Assembly: GCA_030433055.1 (NCBI GenBank) | Contig: JAUILJ010000474.1 | Coordinates: 1-6,525, forward strand | From: Polyangia bacterium | GTDB lineage: Bacteria > Myxococcota_A > Polyangia > Polyangiales > Polyangiaceae | Length of the DNA stretch: 6,525 bases | Direction: 5' to 3' | In this document: one piece after another, positions 5,792 to 6,525 of the stretch | Layout of the letters: every line of letters starts with the position of its first letter | Position numbering within the stretch: the stretch's first letter is position 1 | Notes under the pieces: model-generated | The model's input: only the letters and a program-made list of their open reading frames with translations | What the model was told of the DNA's origin: nothing | Database searches by the model: none | Translations under genes and position numbers: made by a program

Positions 5792-5815
5792 GTGAAAACG
5801 CCGTGTTCCTTTCAC
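5792..5815. repeat. Inverted repeat upstream of the secreted-protein gene
   Basis: GTGAAA (5792-5797) and TTTCAC (5810-5815) are perfect 6-base arms with a 12-base spacer, ending 37 bases before the ATG at 5853. The position fits an operator or activator site for that gene, but arms this short can arise by chance. Confidence 0.3.
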
Positions 5816-5852
5816 CACCTGAGGGTGCTGTAGTGACGACCAAGGGGTTTGC

Positions 5853-6525
5853 ATGAGACTTCAGGCGGCTGCTCTGACTGCTGCCGGCGTGCTGATCGCG
5901 ACGCCGGCTCTGGGCGCGACGTGGACGGGCAACCGCACCACGCCAAGCCTCACGGAAATGTTCGCCGTAGACCGCACGGGTGAACCGCGCTGGCTCTACG
6001 GCAGCGAAGATCTCGCTGGCGACGGCGAGACCTTCCAGCAACCAGAACAAAAGATCGACATGCGCACGGCCTACGCTTCCACGGACGCGCAGGAACTGTG
6101 GGTGCGAACGTACACCTCGGCAACGGGGACGCCTGATGCCAACGTCAGCGTGTACGTGTTCATCGACGCCGACGAGAACTCGGCCACGGGTGGCTCTGCT
6201 GCGTCCACGGACATCGACGCGAAGTTCACCGACGACCCATCCCCAGGGGGCTACGAGTACGCGGTTGGCGTGAAGGGTGATGAATCAGTCGTCGGTGTCT
6301 GGGAGTGGGATGGAACCCAGTTTGCGCCGCTGAACACGAACCCCAACCAGACCGACGCGGAGGTCGACACGGATCTGGACCCGCTGCGCATCAACGAAGA
6401 CGTGCACGGCTACCTCCAGTTCAGGGTGAACCTGCAAGTCGTAGGGCTAGACCAGAGCTGCTCAGCGAACCTCTACGTGCGTTCGTCCAATGACAGCACC
6501 ATCGGCGCGGGCGATCTGGATGTGG
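5853..6525 (+). CDS. Secreted beta-rich protein, N-terminal part only
   Basis: The ATG at 5853 follows AAGGGG with a 5-base gap, an excellent ribosome binding site. The open frame runs 224 codons to the right edge with no stop. Residues 1-21 or so are a signal peptide (MRLQAAALTAAGVLIATPALG) and lack a lipobox, so the product is exported rather than lipid-anchored. The mature start reads ATWTGNRTTPSLTEMFAVD. The rest alternates hydrophobic strands with Asp/Thr/Gly-rich turns, for example VYVFIDADENSATGG (99-113), where the DADEN turn could bind calcium. There is one cysteine, at residue 202. No catalytic motif is visible. From memory, the opening resembles proteins annotated in Myxococcota as AgmC-like gliding-motility proteins, often followed by repeats. 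I cannot verify this and assign no symbol. The 5685-5726 and 5792-5815 inverted repeats lie upstream and may regulate it. No other plus-strand gene lies close enough for an operon. Confidence 0.85.
   Translation, partial: MRLQAAALTAAGVLIATPALGATWTGNRTTPSLTEMFAVDRTGEPRWLYGSEDLAGDGETFQQPEQKIDMRTAYASTDAQELWVRTYTSATGTPDANVSVYVFIDADENSATGGSAASTDIDAKFTDDPSPGGYEYAVGVKGDESVVGVWEWDGTQFAPLNTNPNQTDAEVDTDLDPLRINEDVHGYLQFRVNLQVVGLDQSCSANLYVRSSNDSTIGAGDLDV

Larger units (their letters stand above)
5322..5852. other. Intergenic stretch without a recognisable gene
   Basis: These 531 bases separate the kinase stop from the next plus-strand gene. No reading frame on either strand has a recognisable domain together with consistent codon bias. 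The right half (from about 5600) is visibly richer in A/T, as expected for a promoter region of the downstream gene. It holds the inverted repeats at 5685-5726 and 5792-5815. No convincing -35/-10 pair was found, and no T-tailed terminator for the kinase. Confidence 0.6.

Overview
The window is GC-rich bacterial DNA with strong G/C preference at third codon positions. Two lipoproteins carry lipobox signals, one with a long Asp/Ser/Gly-rich linker and the other with repeated Cys-rich modules. Together with a secreted beta-rich protein and an orphan PAS histidine kinase, this looks most like a myxobacterium or relative (Myxococcota). That is an inference from style, not from a marker gene.

Layout: (1) 1-2955 holds three minus-strand genes. 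In order of transcription they are a class I SAM methyltransferase resembling sterol C-24 methyltransferases along its whole length (1915-2955), a lipoprotein alpha/beta-hydrolase of the PHB-depolymerase/feruloyl-esterase type (819-1865), and a Cys-rich lipoprotein that runs off the left edge (696 to 1). The 49-base gap between the first two allows co-transcription; the next gap is 122 bases. (2) 2956-3482 is a gene graveyard: the last 19 codons of an unidentified minus-strand gene abut the C-terminal part of a plus-strand family-43 glycosidase that carries an internal frameshift. (3) 3483-5321 is a divergent pair: a TetR-family repressor on the minus strand and a soluble PAS-histidine kinase on the plus strand. 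The control region between them (about 4112-4244) is packed with inverted repeats, three copies of one 9-mer, and a perfect TTGACA box. (4) 5322-5852 has no convincing gene but carries two inverted repeats. (5) 5853 to the right edge is the N-terminal 224 residues of a secreted protein.

Functional reading: the best-supported regulatory unit is the TetR/kinase pair, where the repressor probably controls itself and the kinase. No response regulator is visible, so the kinase's partner lies elsewhere. The left-hand genes suggest export of surface lipoproteins and modification of a lipid-like substrate, but nothing ties them into one pathway. I see no defence system, CRISPR array, transposase, tRNA or rRNA.
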